64,000 bases of DNA from Kuschelorhynchus macadamiae (lineage: Eukaryota; Arthropoda; Insecta; Coleoptera; Curculionidae), in NCBI GenBank assembly GCA_030620095.1, contig JAUTXW010005206.1:682001-746000 (forward strand), written 5' to 3'. The notes below the pieces were generated by a model. The model made no database searches, was not told the origin of the DNA, and saw nothing but the letters and a program-made list of their open reading frames with translations. Below, in pieces: positions 22,401-31,159 of the stretch. Both the position numbers and the translations under genes were made by a program. Positions within the stretch are counted from its first letter, which is position 1. The number at the start of each line of letters is the position of its first letter.

Positions 22401-24335
22401 TGTCATATCGAAGGTGAGCCTCAACCAAAGCAAAGTAAGAGTTGCGGGCTACAGAGGGATCTAGGTTGTTAGAGATAATCCGCAGTGCATAACTGTTGAT
22501 ATGAGTTTCAAACTTCAACCCTTTCTCTATAGACAAACCCAAAAATGTTGTCGAGCTAGGCATTGCAATTGGGGCATCATGCAGACATACATTCTCAACA
22601 TTACATTAAATTAAGTATATTAGTCTTGGATACATTGAAAGATAAAAAGTTAGCATCACACCATAGTTTTATTTGAATCAAGTCATCATTTACATTATCT
22701 GCAAGACCCTCCAAGCTTGTACCCTGCCAAAGAATTGTGGTGTCGTCTGCAAAAATGGTGAATTTACCTGATATGTCAAGGCGAGGGAGGTCATTGATAT
22801 AAATAAGAAACAGCAAAGGTCCAAGAACCGATCCCTGAGGGTCGCCCGAGTTTAGGACCCGCTCAGCTGAGTTGTTGCCATTAAGTGTAACTGATTGTAC
22901 ACGTCCCCCTAGATATGAACGAATCCAATTATTATTGCCTCAGCCAATATTTCAAGCGCGACTGCAGGCAGGGCCTGGAAGATCCGCAAAGAAAATCTGG
23001 TCCCAACCTATGCACTTTTATTTTTCATTCCCCCAAAAATACTTTCTATATCCTCTACAGAAACGGGAGGAAAAAAGAATGTGTCAGATACTGAAATATG
23101 ATCTAAATACTGCTTGAAGGTGTTCTCAATTGAATTTATGGGTTTTAGTTTTTCAGCGACACCGCAGAAATATCCATTTAGATTCTCCGCAATCAAAGCA
23201 CTTGGCACAGGCATAGAATTGCTTTTGCCCCTCAGATCATTGACAATATTCCATCCTTCTTTAGATTAATTATTAGAGCGGCTAATTCTGGTTTGGAAAT
23301 AAATCTTTTTTAACTTTAAATTTTGGTGAAAAATTAAATGTGAAAATGGGATAAACTGGGGCAATCGATGAAAACGAGAGAACATGTTGCATGATCTGCA
23401 ATCATAACAGATGGTGATTTTTTCACGATTACAATATTTTCCTCTTGTAAGAAGAGTCATTAAAGAATCCACCCATGAACCAGTTAATCTTATGTTGAGA
23501 TAAATTTGTTGTATATTGAGATTGCTACTGAATTATTTTTTTATCCACCTGCATAAAAACAAAAAGTACTCTGTCTAAAAGATCCTTATTTTAAACCTTA
23601 GAACATAACAAAAAATTCCAGGTTTAACTTTTATATCATTCACTTTTTTGTTCTAAATGCTTCCCTACTCAAGGAGATACATTTTAGAATTCCTCGTCCT
23701 CGTCGAATATTGTGGTGAAACTCAATAAGAAAACTAATTACTTAAGTGTGTGTGTGTACTTAGTGAAGACTTGAAAATATTAAATTTTTTAGTTGTTGTA
23801 GTTGTATAACACGAACATAGTTGAAAAATACACAACAAAAAGTTTAAGTAAAACTGGCTTGGAGGTTAACCCCAACCTCCCCCCCTTAAACACGCCACTG
23901 ACACGAACATCCTGTATAACAAGTGGTGACAATTTTTACCTAAACTCTGATTTACATAATGCAATCGTTACAATAGTTAAACCGGAGATATTCAGATCTA
24001 AGTTTGCCAACAAAATTTTAATTGTTCCTAGCAATTGATCAGTACTTTATTAACAATTATTTTTAAATTTTAGATTAGATCCAGCATTAATACGACCAGG
24101 CAGAGTTGACTTGAAAGAGTATATAGGATGGTGTTCTAAATCTCAAATTCAGCAAATGTTTCTAAGGTTTTATCCAAGTGATAACTCTATAGTACAATCT
24201 AAAGTATTTGCTGACAGTGTTGTATCAGAGGGAAAAAATGTTAGCCCTGCACAAATACAAGGTTATTTTATGTTCCACAAGCATTCAAATGCGGAAGAAG
24301 TAATTAAAGACTACAAAACTATTTGGAAATTGTAA
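9315..24335 (+). CDS. BCS1: BCS1, mitochondrial inner-membrane AAA chaperone (5' exon(s) missing)
   Basis: Four exons, 9315-9454, 10445-10657, 17801-18134 and 24074-24335, join in phase across GT-AG introns to give 315 residues and a TAA stop at 24333. The product is the C-terminal three quarters of BCS1/BCS1L, which folds and translocates the Rieske Fe-S protein into complex III. Exon 1 holds the end of the BCS1-specific domain (WIRVERTRE). Exon 3 has Walker A GPPGCGKS (17815-17838), Walker B ILLEDIDAAF, and sensor text TEARIVFMTTN. Exon 4 has RLDPALIRPGRVDLKEY and the short C-terminal helical domain. Human BCS1L has 419 aa, so ~100 N-terminal residues (membrane segment and targeting signal) should lie upstream but were not found. 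Introns are swollen by transposons; the coding sequence shows no break. Confidence 0.93.
9740..10345. mobile_element. Foldback (inverted-repeat) element in BCS1 intron 1
   Basis: A left arm at about 9755-10010 and a right arm at about 10077-10330 are complementary over ~250 bp with scattered mismatches. For example, GTTGAATTTAGGTATAGGAAAC (reverse strand) pairs with GTTAAATTTAGGTGTAGAAAAC. Because of this, both strands give short open frames containing SKGQKC. The ~65-bp spacer carries TGACGTCA. No transposase is present. A 44-bp (TA)n tract follows at 10363-10407. Confidence 0.6.
10363..10407. repeat. (TA)n microsatellite
   Basis: Nearly pure TA dinucleotide tract just outside the right arm of the foldback element and 37 bp before a BCS1 exon. 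Confidence 0.9.
10445..10657 (+). CDS. BCS1: BCS1 exon (second visible)
   Basis: Acceptor TTTGTCAG, donor AGGG|GTATGT. Encodes ARHMALKQHEGKTIMYTA through PSWYSDRGIPYRRG, the linker between the BCS1-specific domain and the AAA module. Confidence 0.95.
11519..11562. repeat. 22-bp tandem duplication
   Basis: The unit TATATAGAAACGCAATATAAG(T/G) occurs twice head to tail. It lies just before a G-run element end (CACGTAGCCAGGGGGGG at 11608-11631), a motif seen at transposon ends elsewhere in the window (4920, 20375, 23880). Confidence 0.6.
11655..11951 (+). mobile_element. Internal LINE fragment flanked by a 28-bp direct repeat
   Basis: A 241-bp core (11683-11923) is ~90% identical to the ORF1-end/ORF2-start region of the LINE at 13041-13455. 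It is bounded on both sides by AAACTCAAAAAATATTT(C/T) followed by GATATAAGTG, 28 bp with one mismatch. That arrangement looks like a target-site duplication around an internal fragment that lacks the element's 3' end. Confidence 0.55.
13069..13264 (+). mobile_element. Nested, 5'-truncated LINE tail inside ORF1 of the intron-2 LINE
   Basis: The host sequence ACAGAACACACAA is interrupted by ~190 bp ending GCCCGTAAATAAATAAATAAAA. The host then resumes CATCTGATCG. The uninterrupted version of the same site is present at 11715-11745, so the insert boundaries can be read directly. A short ACAA duplication flanks it. Confidence 0.65.
13455..14110 (+). pseudogene. LINE ORF2 endonuclease domain, frameshifted
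   Basis: The ORF2 start (ATG at 13455, MLNVIHLNIRSIKKN) leads into an AP-endonuclease-like domain: DIIIFTECF (metal-binding Glu), ISFHH, AKYKPPP (YRPP box). The frame is lost near 13875 at GDxNI (read as LGTKILIS) and continues from 13930 in another frame to IDHLVIK and DITDHYPIM (terminal His box). Parts of a phosphodiester-cleaving enzyme are recognisable, but the frame break makes it non-functional. Confidence 0.75.
14111..15450 (+). pseudogene. LINE ORF2 reverse transcriptase region, deleted in the catalytic core
   Basis: An open stretch to 14818 covers the Lys/Asn-rich linker (e.g. KKQKYNFYKLKVES). RT text follows: IYIINIVLKTGIVP-like at 14850, YGFTEGLSTEDAI at 15060, SSYLTDREQYVRID, GVSQGTILGPILF, then SADDTALI at 15395. 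The block that normally carries the first catalytic aspartate is absent, and FADD has become SADD. No reverse transcriptase activity is plausible. Confidence 0.75.
17152..17605. mobile_element. Mariner-type MITE in BCS1 intron 2
   Basis: The ends are TA|CAGGGTG and CACCCTG|TA, a perfect short TIR with TA duplication, the signature of Tc1/mariner MITEs. No coding capacity. An internal inverted repeat (17352-17374 against 17401-17423; TTTTAATAAATATATGTCC and its complement) could form a hairpin. Confidence 0.65.
17801..18134 (+). CDS. BCS1: BCS1 exon (third visible, AAA core)
   Basis: Acceptor ATGTTTTAG, donor ACAG|GTATAT. Encodes the ATPase core from YLLYGPPGCGKSS to FMTTNYID, with Walker A, Walker B (LLEDID) and the substrate-loop region NRVTFSGLLNCLDGVAS. 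Confidence 0.95.
18135..21165. other. BCS1 intron 3, first half: no gene seen
   Basis: AT-rich intron sequence. The string CCTCCCCCCGTGGCTACGTCACTGCC at 20374-20399 looks like the end of a transposon (compare 11608-11631). No intact element or exon was recognised. Confidence 0.4.
21170..22015. repeat. Dispersed repeat array with 'AAAATGGCGGCC' motif
   Basis: The motif AAGATGGCGGGACAAAATGG or close variants recurs at about 21225, 21355, 21820 and 21960, each embedded in a similar ~150-250-bp context (…TCCAATTTATCTCAAATTTTGC…). An inverted relative lies at 38800-39130 and a partial one near 37010-37150. A stretch rich in GTCGGTCTGTCTG (21596-21632) has its complement at 38995-39015. I read these as members of one dispersed repeat family. 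Confidence 0.6.
22020..23270 (-). pseudogene. LINE ORF2 reverse transcriptase relic (minus strand) in BCS1 intron 3
   Basis: From 23214 downward the frame contains NLNGYFCGVAEKLKPINS (pre-RT segment). After a deletion near 22960-23030 it contains NWIRSYLGGRVQSV, GDPQGSVLGPLLFLIYINDLP, and the catalytic IFADDTTILW at about 22770-22740. Further down are FLGLSIEKGLKFETHI and SCRPLFIKHSILTL. This is a Jockey-type RT with the FADD box intact. The segment holding the first catalytic aspartate is lost and there are several stops. Confidence 0.75.
23271..24070. other. BCS1 intron 3, final part
   Basis: No exon or complete element. CCTCCCCCCCTTAAACACGCCACTG at 23876-23900 resembles a right-hand hAT-like TIR end, but no partner end was found. 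Confidence 0.35.
24074..24335 (+). CDS. BCS1: BCS1 terminal exon
   Basis: Acceptor AAATTTTAG, stop TAA at 24333-24335. Encodes LDPALIRPGRVDLKEYIG through KDYKTIWKL. It includes the arginine-rich RPGR motif and the C-terminal NVSPAQIQGYFM segment typical of BCS1. Confidence 0.95.
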
Positions 24336-26940
24336 AAGTACGTTAGCCATCTGTTAAATATGTTTATTTTGTAAATACAGTTAACTATATCGAATACATA
24401 ATTTAGTTTTAATCATGAGTTTGTATTAGTCTAAAAAAACCACATTAAAAAATTGCATGAAAGGTCTAGCTTCTTTCTTATGTCAGGATATAGAAAAGAA
24501 TGAAGTCCTGGCTTTTAGAAAGCCACTATAGGTGGCTACTTTCGATGTAAAGTAATGCGGTTCAAACAGGACAAACGGGAATGCGCTGACTTCTTCTGAA
24601 TTCTGAAGCTAGCGGCGGTCCAAGATTTATAGATGCGAGGCAGACGAGTTCAAAATCGGAATGAATTGCCACTTGGGTCTCTTGTTTGCTATTGGAATTG
24701 CCCTTTATAATCACTGAAGGATATTTTTTTGGGGATTCCTGCGGCTATATGAACCTTTTAAAGTTATGGTCCGAAGCGCGCAAATCTGCATAACTCATCT
24801 GTTTATTTCCCCAAACCATATTGAAGTTACTCGTTCTTTCTTTATAACAGAGCAGTTAAAAATATCAGTCAGAAAATACCCTTTAAACAACCGTTCACAG
24901 TTCTACTTCAGTACATAAAAGTTGCCCAAAATTAAAACCCCTGAACTTTTTACTCAAAAATACCGAATAGACTCTAGCTTTGTAGTTAAATTTATGATTG
25001 TAGGTTAAGCAAATCAAAGTATTAAAAATCATATTAACAAGATAAATACAGATCAATATACTAGTAGATAATATTACTCTCACGTTTCCATTAATATAGT
25101 ATTTCTAGTCTTTAGACTTGTTAGTATTATATTTTTGTAATAGTATTGTATGGGCGCCTTTACAAAAATTTCTAGGGAGGGCACTGAAATTTAAAAAAAA
25201 TCCATATGTAACAATTTTCAAATACAGGAGCGTGATAAGGCATATCACGTATGTAAGTTCAGCGATTCTCAAGACTTGTTAGCAACATGTTGAGTCTAAT
25301 TTTGTCAGTTAGCAAGCAATTTATATAAAAGAATGCAATTTTTTTAAAAAATTTTCTCCGGAAACTAATAAAATTTTAGATTATTTTTATTTATACCAGG
25401 GTAATGTAAATTTTAATTTTTTTTTGTTATTGTTTTTATTTTTTTTTGAAAAAAAAACTCTGGGATTTAACATCTTTTTGATAAATTAATTGAATTTTTT
25501 CTCACATGAATTAAGAACATAGAGACATACATTTTATACATGACCATATGGTTACGCAAAAATGAAACTCATTTTTAATTTTTTACTTTTTTCAAAATAT
25601 TTGATGTGCACAATTTTGGTAAATTTTATATTACAGTTGTTGAGATCTTTAGTAAAAAATACCGAAACGTTTTTTTGGGGATTTGATAAAAAAACAGGAA
25701 AGTCGATAGTACTTGCAACAATAGGTAATTCTAGCAAATGGTCTACCATGGACAGGACCGAGCCGAGCCGACCCTTTTTTTTGTGCGGGGCAAGATATTT
25801 TTTGGCCACTCTAGTTACCGTATTTTTCTAGGGGAGCCATCGGGCCATCCAGAGAACATTTATTTTGGACCTACGTCATAAAATTTCTGCTTCAAATGAA
25901 ATAAATGTTTTGTCTTCAGTTTTTGCTTTCTCACACTTATTATTCCCCCTCTCCCTCTTATTGACGCCTTCACGCCGTAGTTTATCTTCTTAATGCCTAT
26001 AATTTAGAACAAAAAACGATTTTTTTTTAATTAATAAAGGGAAGAAACAAGAAATTAAAATTCAGTTTATAAAAGTATAATGCATGTTGTGTAAGAGAAA
26101 ACTTTTTAAGTTGGACTAAGCTTTTTATTATGGTATTATACACAGATAAATATTACTAATTTTATAATAAAAGAAACGTAAAAGACAAGCTTTTATTTAT
26201 AAAATATTGAACTAAAAAGTAAAAAATAATAAAACTTACTTAAACACAGAACTTTTAAAAAATTGAATATTTTATTAAAAAGTATCGGAATATGGGTATT
26301 GATGGGAGTCACACTGGAATAATATATTTTAAATATGGAGTATCTATGAAAAATGATGAGTCCAAGAATTATATGAAAAAACAATGAGAGTCCAGACATT
26401 CGATTCTGTTTATTTACAAATATTCAGTGAAATTACGTGTAGAAGTGAGCTGTTAGTCTGTACATACGTTTGAGGATCTATATCATTTTAACATTGTCTA
26501 AATAAAGTTGTTTAGTGTCTGTAAAATGCAGGAAAAAACAAAAAACGTAATAGCCGTAGTAGAATAACCGACGCTGCGAAGAAAACGGGCCCTGATTGTC
26601 AGTGTAAATGTTATAAGTGCTTCTCAAAAATTAGCAACAGTAATGAAATTCCCACTTGGCTTATATCTTATATCAGTTCTGCCTGTTAATGGAATCGCTT
26701 CCAAAGATAAAAGAGTCATCATAAAAACAGCCCCCCCCCCAAATTTACAGAGACGGCACTGAATAAACTATGTGAGCACATTTCATCATTTAAGGGTTGA
26801 TCTAGCCAGTATAGCCTAACTAAAAGTAATAAAATATAACTTCTCGAAAAACTGAGTGTCTCTAAAATATTCGACCTATTTAAGATTAAATATCTTGAGG
26901 CAAAAATATCATACAATCGTTAGATTGTTAATGAAAAGTT
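24336..26940. other. Intergenic, no gene identified
   Basis: AT-rich DNA downstream of BCS1. Short overlapping open frames on both strands near 25552-25831 have no recognised motif. Poly-C at 26730-26740 hints at transposon remnants. Confidence 0.35.
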
Positions 26941-27084
26941 ATTAGCTTCGGTTACCCATGGTCTGACACATGCTCCATAAATGCGATGAGATAGCAGTAA
27001 ATGTAAAACATCTGGAATATAAATATTCTAAGGTAAATGATAATGACAAGAATGGGGTTTTAGGAGAACTGAGAAAACTTGAGA

Positions 27085-27655
27085 CAGAAAAACTTCCTTG
27101 CCAGGGCTACAACTTTTTATGATAGAAAACGAGCATCTAGGCAGCAATTTGTATGGATTACTCCAAAAATCTGCCTATTCCTAACATTAGCACCGACGAT
27201 GTCTATTAAGGTAGGCAACTGTCGCTATACTTATAGGGAAATAAAGAAAAAGGGAAGTGGCAATGTTTGTCCCCTTTTACATCACATCATTTACAATTAT
27301 TTGTCCGATCGTCATGTGCCTTCAGATTATTTGTGATTCTTGTGGGGGGCAAAATAAAAACCGTACTGTTTTTTGATTTTCAGATTATGTTATTCACTAC
27401 GGTACTTGGCCACGCATACATGGAGTATGATAAAGATTTTGGTTTACTCTACCAAAAATCAAAAACAGAAACTCTGTCCGATTAGACTGATGTCCTACAA
27501 TCATCTAGGATAAAACCAGCGCCGTTTGATGTAGAAGACGCTGATCAACAATATTTCTGTTTGAGGGCAGCATCTTTGAACACTCTAAAAAAAGAAATGC
27601 CCATTTCCCCGTAGGCCAATAAAATAAATGAAATTTCTTGCTGAACATCCCAGAT
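27085..27655 (+). pseudogene. DDE-type transposase-like relic
   Basis: Reading across frame breaks, the text shows MDYSKNLPIPNISTDD (27153), GSGNVCPLLHHIIYNYL (27255), CDSCGG-like with QNKNRTV, GHAYMEYDKDFGLLYQKSK (27409), and a tail PAPFDVED (27510). These blocks, in this order, recur in insect transposon-derived proteins of the widespread uncharacterised 'CDSCGGQN' group. At least three frameshifts are present, so it is dead. Family naming is from memory and should be treated as provisional. Confidence 0.5.
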
Positions 27656-28293
27656 TAGCTTTTTATCGTGTTACAATGGCAGCCGGCTAATATTGTTAGG
27701 AAACCAATGTCACTTAACCAAAATAGAGAATTTAGTCTTCCAGACTACCTTTATGGAGGTAAATTATTTTACTATTGTTATTACTATTATTATTTACTTG
27801 TCGTATTATTTCAGTTTAATACATTTGTTGAAAAAAAATTTAAGATATCAAATAATTGTCGAAGTACTGTAGTAAAACATCACAGCAATTCCTTTTGGAC
27901 CTAACACATAAATAATTATTAGCCTGAAAACATTATTTTCTTAATCTTTTTGCTAATAAAATTAATTAACAGTTTCCCACCCCTTGGCGCGGATCTAGCC
28001 ATGGTGTGGTTTACTATCTAAAATTTAATAAAAGTTTCTCTCTAGATAAAAAAATCTGTCTTTTAATTATGACAAACGCGATCATGGTAAGCAAGTTAAT
28101 ATTCGATATATTAGGAGATAGATGATAGATAAGATTAATTTTCGATATGATCCTAACGAAAAAAAATTAAGTTATTAAATTTTAGTTACAACTACTCGAA
28201 TAAATGGTTTAAGTAAACATAAACAATTTAATCTCAAGAGTTATTTAATATAAGAGGTCTGGCTGTTTACTAGAAGTAGGCAGATCATTAGCT

Positions 28294-28650
28294 ACCTCAT
28301 AGGGGTGCTTACAGGCCACTGTCGTTTGAGGAGACACCTGGCGCTGCTAGGCATAGAGGATGACTCCACCTGTAATGCTTGTGGTGAGGAGGAGGAAACT
28401 TTGCTGCACTATTTGTGTAGGTGCGAAGCTAGGACCAGACTGCAGCAAGACATTCGGTGTCTCGGTGCTTTATAGAGACGTTGTTTGGAACTACATCCTA
28501 AACTTTATAAATAGGTCTGGTAGATTTAAAGAAGATACAGAAGTGTAATGAAGGATTGGGGTGAGAACTTGGGGTAAACCGCAAGGGTCAAATTTGGCCT
28601 ACCGACATGGCTTCAGCCTCCACTCAACTACTACTACTACTACTACTAAT
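28294..28650 (+). mobile_element. R1/LOA-like LINE 3' end with (CTA)n tail
   Basis: Translation gives GHCRLRRHLALLGIEDDSTC followed by NACGEEEETLLHYLCRCEA. This is the C-terminal Cys/His motif (C-x2-C-x7-8-H-x4-C) found in RT-RNaseH LINEs of the R1/LOA group. It is followed by a 3' UTR (…GGCTTCAGCCTCCACT) and a CTACTACTACTACTA tract at 28626-28649. The tail type differs from the A-rich tails of the other LINEs here. Confidence 0.65.
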
Positions 28651-28688
28651 ATAAGAGGAGGGTTACTTCGTGAATGAATCGGGAATTT

Positions 28689-28987
28689 TACTTAGATCAC
28701 TTATACTAAAAATGCGCTTTCACACATGTTTATCAAAAGTTCTTGGCCGGAAAAGATATATGTAGAATAACAGAAATATATAATTTCTGCAGGTGCAAAA
28801 CTGCCTACAAGATAGCAATCTGTTATTTCAGATCTCCCTGGATACAAGCCTGCCTGATGAGAGTAGAGGCCCAGAAATCATGATCGCAGGAGGGTACCCT
28901 GTGACATAATCGAAAGCAATTCTTCTTGTAGGCCGTTTTACACCTGCAGAAATTATATATTTCTGTTATTCTACTTAGATCACTTAT
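28689..28987. mobile_element. Insertion with internal palindrome and 16-bp flanking duplication
   Basis: TACTTAGATCACTTAT occurs at 28689-28704 and again at 28972-28987. Between them, arms at 28762-28810 and 28920-28971 are complementary (GTAGAATAACAGAAATATAT… against its reverse complement, ~50 bp). The centre is G+C richer. No ORF. Confidence 0.55.
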
Positions 28988-29060
28988 GTTCAATAATATT
29001 TAGGTCTGGAGATATTACAGGCCAGTCCATTCTGTTAATGTTGTTGGTCTCCAGAAACCC
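28985..29060 (-). pseudogene. Tc1-like transposase C-terminal scrap (minus strand)
   Basis: The minus strand encodes FLETNNINRMDWPVISPDLN followed by IIEH, the SPDLNPIEHxW box that ends Tc1 DD34E transposases. A related plus-strand relic lies 430 bp away. Confidence 0.55.
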
Positions 29061-29479
29061 CAAAACTATGCGTGCTTTGGGTGGCTATATCTATATAACT
29101 CAACCACATGCATTAATCTTTAAAAATTCAGATTATTTTTATTTACATCAGGGTTATGTTGGGGTAAATTAAAAAAACAGCTTGAGCGTTTTTAAATTTT
29201 AAGTCTTTTTGAGATTCTTTTATTTTTTCTTATTTTATTGAAGATAATTAAATTACAATTTTCTTAAATTTTCCTTGAGGTGTAGACCAAATTATAATTA
29301 CTTTTAATTTATATGTTCATAAGCTTATCTTTGACAAAAAAAATATGGCTTGTTTATTTAAACGAGAAAACATTAATTCTTTGAGATTGTTAAGAGAAGG
29401 TTTAGAATGCAGCTAATTTGTACAGTCGCGTGTAGTACAAATTTCCGATTATGTCAGTTATTTCAAGAAATTCTTATAA

Positions 29480-29860
29480 ACAAAGAAAGGCTAAATTGTG
29501 ATCTGGAATAGAATATTGCCATGCTCGTGGATGGAGACAAAGTTTAACTTAATTCACCATGATCGCAAGATTTTAATTCGGAGGCAACCAGCAGAAGAAG
29601 AAATATGGTGAAGAAAATATGGCGGAACCAGAAGGGATACCCGTAGAATCATTAACGGCCAATCGTATATTTTAAATAATATTGTTTTGCTGTATACACA
29701 TAATTTTGAGCAAGACTTTGTTCCAATAGAGGGTAGTGCTAGGCCATACGAAGTTCGTGTAGTTTAGGATTTTTTGGTGGCTAGCAACATTAACAGAATG
29801 GACTGCTTTGCAAACTCTCCAGACCTAAATCTTATTGAACATGTGTGACTATAATTTTTG
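29480..29860 (+). pseudogene. Tc1-like transposase relic
   Basis: Recoverable text runs SWMETKFNLIHHDRK (from the 'TDESRFNLxxxD' first-aspartate box), then RRIINGQSYILNNIVL, then QDFVPIEGSARPYEVR (decayed 'QDNARPH' second-aspartate box), and NINRMDCFANSPDLNLIEHV at the end. Both catalytic boxes are corrupted and a central segment is missing. Confidence 0.55.
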
Positions 29861-29879
29861 GTTCAGTCACGAAGGAACC

Positions 29880-30950
29880 TTCCTCTTACATTGGATAATT
29901 GTTTCACAAAATATCGTAAAATATACCTTTTAAAAAAAGTTAAAATTTATTAACTATCAAAACCAGATCCAAGACGTTTATTCCGAAGAAAATGTTACAG
30001 CCCTACACTACTCTAGCTTTATAAGTATTAGTAATAGATAATATTAGTTAATGTATAATTATTATTTCTCATTACTTATATTGTTAACGCACCGTATACA
30101 TATTTTTGTAAGTTAACCAAAATATATCACCTGTTGTTAAGAAGGATCAGAGACCAGGCATATTTCTTAGTTTTTTTTTATTACATAACCGAATTCTTAG
30201 GTGACACAAGTGTTGAGTCACGAGGTCGATGTTTTTATTTTTAACATAGATTAAACAGTTGGATAGTAAACCGCGTTTTAGTTCTATCCGTTATACAAAT
30301 TTGGTAAATGGTTTTGAAAACCGTATTTAAATATCTTATTTCACTTTGAAAATATTCCAGAGTTCATTTTGTGGTAATAAAACATTTTTGCCTTATTGAT
30401 AGCCTTCAGTTTATAGCCATGAGGTGAAGCCCCAACCCTCTAGTCCATTCATTAATCTTAAAAGAGTAGTGCGTTTCAAGCTTGTATCAAATCTAATATG
30501 GTTACGATATATAGGTGAAACAAAGAGACATCAAAATTGGATCATGCATGGACCAAAAACTATAAAATACAGTAGTCCAAGGCTGACTTATACATAAAGA
30601 GCAGCATCAGAGAAAAGTGAAATTCAGTATTTATCGAATATAATAAGAGCATGTGTGGCAAATCTAGCCTTAAGTTCTAAGTGACTTTCTCAAGCACCTT
30701 AACTAGTGAATGGAGCTTCACACACCGATTGACTCATCCCCTGTACAGAACACTATTATATAAGCACAAAGTCTTGATAACGACTAGTAGTAATATATTA
30801 GTCGAAAAGTTGTGAGCAAATTAACTATAAATGCAATGTAAGTGTGACAAGTAAGTTTTTTACTTATGTTTTCTTTTTCTAATAACTCTAACTGTGTACA
30901 AGAAGAGTAAAAACATATAATATAAGAACAGCTCTTTATTTTAACGTTTT
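29880..30950. other. Intergenic between transposase relic and DRC9 3' end
   Basis: AT-rich. A TTTATT at 30935-30940 gives AATAAA on the minus strand just downstream of the DRC9 stop, a plausible polyadenylation signal. Nothing else was identified. Confidence 0.4.
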
Positions 30951-30952
30951 TA

Positions 30953-31159
30953 TTACTTCTTTTTATCTTCAGGTTTCTTTTTACTCTTTTTATCCTTCTT
31001 TTTCTTGTATTTTCCAAGTCCCTTTCTGACCATGGTTCCTTTCCACCAGGCTTGAATTTTGGTGGCAGCTATACCTTTCCTTTCTTTTTCTAAGCGTATT
31101 TTCTCCTGTGCGATTTTATATTCCTGATAACAATCAATGTCTTCTTGTCTTCTAATATA
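30953..31159 (-). CDS. Drc9: DRC9 terminal exon (IQ motif)
   Basis: Acceptor TTTCATTTCAG at 31160; TAA at 30955-30953. Encodes YIRRQEDIDCYQEYKIAQ, then the IQ motif and basic tail. Confidence 0.92.
   Translation of the reverse strand, partial: YIRRQEDIDCYQEYKIAQEKIRLEKERKGIAATKIQAWWKGTMVRKGLGKYKKKKDKKSKKKPEDKKK

Noticed and set aside
25552..25831. Overlapping open frames of 85-89 codons on both strands
   Set aside because: No recognisable motif, splice signals or codon bias; likely chance.
28621..28650. (CTA)n tract as an independent microsatellite or CRISPR-like repeat
   Set aside because: It directly follows an R1/LOA-like LINE 3' UTR and is best read as that element's tail.
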